Source: Candidatus Zixiibacteriota bacterium (lineage in GTDB: Bacteria > Zixibacteria > MSB-5A5 > JAABVY01 > JAHJOQ01). Taken from it: 5,792 nt of DNA. Location: the NCBI GenBank assembly GCA_030631455.1, contig DAOVLC010000105.1, forward strand, positions 1 through 5,792. Reading direction: 5' to 3'. Shown here in pieces: positions 5,776 through 5,792 of this stretch (positions are counted from its first letter, which is position 1; every line of letters begins with the position of its first letter). The position numbers and the translations under genes are program-made. The notes beneath the pieces are model-generated. The model made no database searches, was not told the DNA's origin, and saw only the letters and a list, made by a program, of their open reading frames with translations.

Positions 5776-5792
5776 CGGTCTCTATCCCAGCA

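Noticed and set aside
1..5792. CRISPR array, tRNA, insertion sequence or prophage
   Set aside because: No regular direct repeats, tRNA-like folds, transposase motifs or terminal inverted repeats were seen on either strand.

Overview
The window reads as chromosomal DNA from a bacterium of roughly balanced base composition. Good Shine-Dalgarno sites (GGGAGG at 2900-2905 on the minus strand, GGAGGTGA at 5035-5042 on the plus strand) and closely packed genes point to Bacteria. Two protein types, a bacterial eIF2B-like protein and an exported protein with LRR-like 'GLTSL(S/T)D' repeats, are types I associate with environmental and candidate phyla, including planctomycete-like lineages. That is a weak hint and I do not assign a taxon. 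There are no RNA genes, CRISPR arrays, insertion sequences or phage genes.

Layout. Five genes lie on the minus strand and one on the plus strand. In minus-strand transcription order they are: an exported or membrane-anchored hypothetical protein (4163-4831); an eIF2B alpha/beta/delta-family protein (3028-3933); a membrane protein with three GAF domains and a histidine-kinase-like DHp domain (798-2894); a small receiver-domain protein (307-771); and an unrecognised protein that runs off the left edge (1-287). The last three are closely spaced and probably form one transcription unit, with a candidate promoter at 2928-2956 just upstream of the GAF gene. On the plus strand, divergent from 4163-4831, is a secreted repeat protein (5047-5775) with a very good promoter (TTGACA, 16 bp, TATCAT) and an ideal ribosome binding site.

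Main observation. The sensor and regulator pair looks like a two-component system without its phosphotransfer chemistry. The sensor ends right after a DHp helix pair in which the phospho-accepting His of the H-box is Arg, and it has no HATPase_c domain. The neighbouring receiver keeps its central Asp but has lost the acidic Mg2+-binding pair and the conserved Lys. The short leader before the receiver resembles the last strand of a HATPase_c domain, so the pair may derive from an ancestral hybrid kinase whose ATPase was deleted. The upstream eIF2B-like protein keeps the nucleotide/sugar-phosphate fold motifs (ESRP, GADA, NKIGT) but lacks the catalytic Cys of the isomerase branch. These genes may form a ligand-sensing module that works by protein-protein contact rather than phosphorylation; this is inference.
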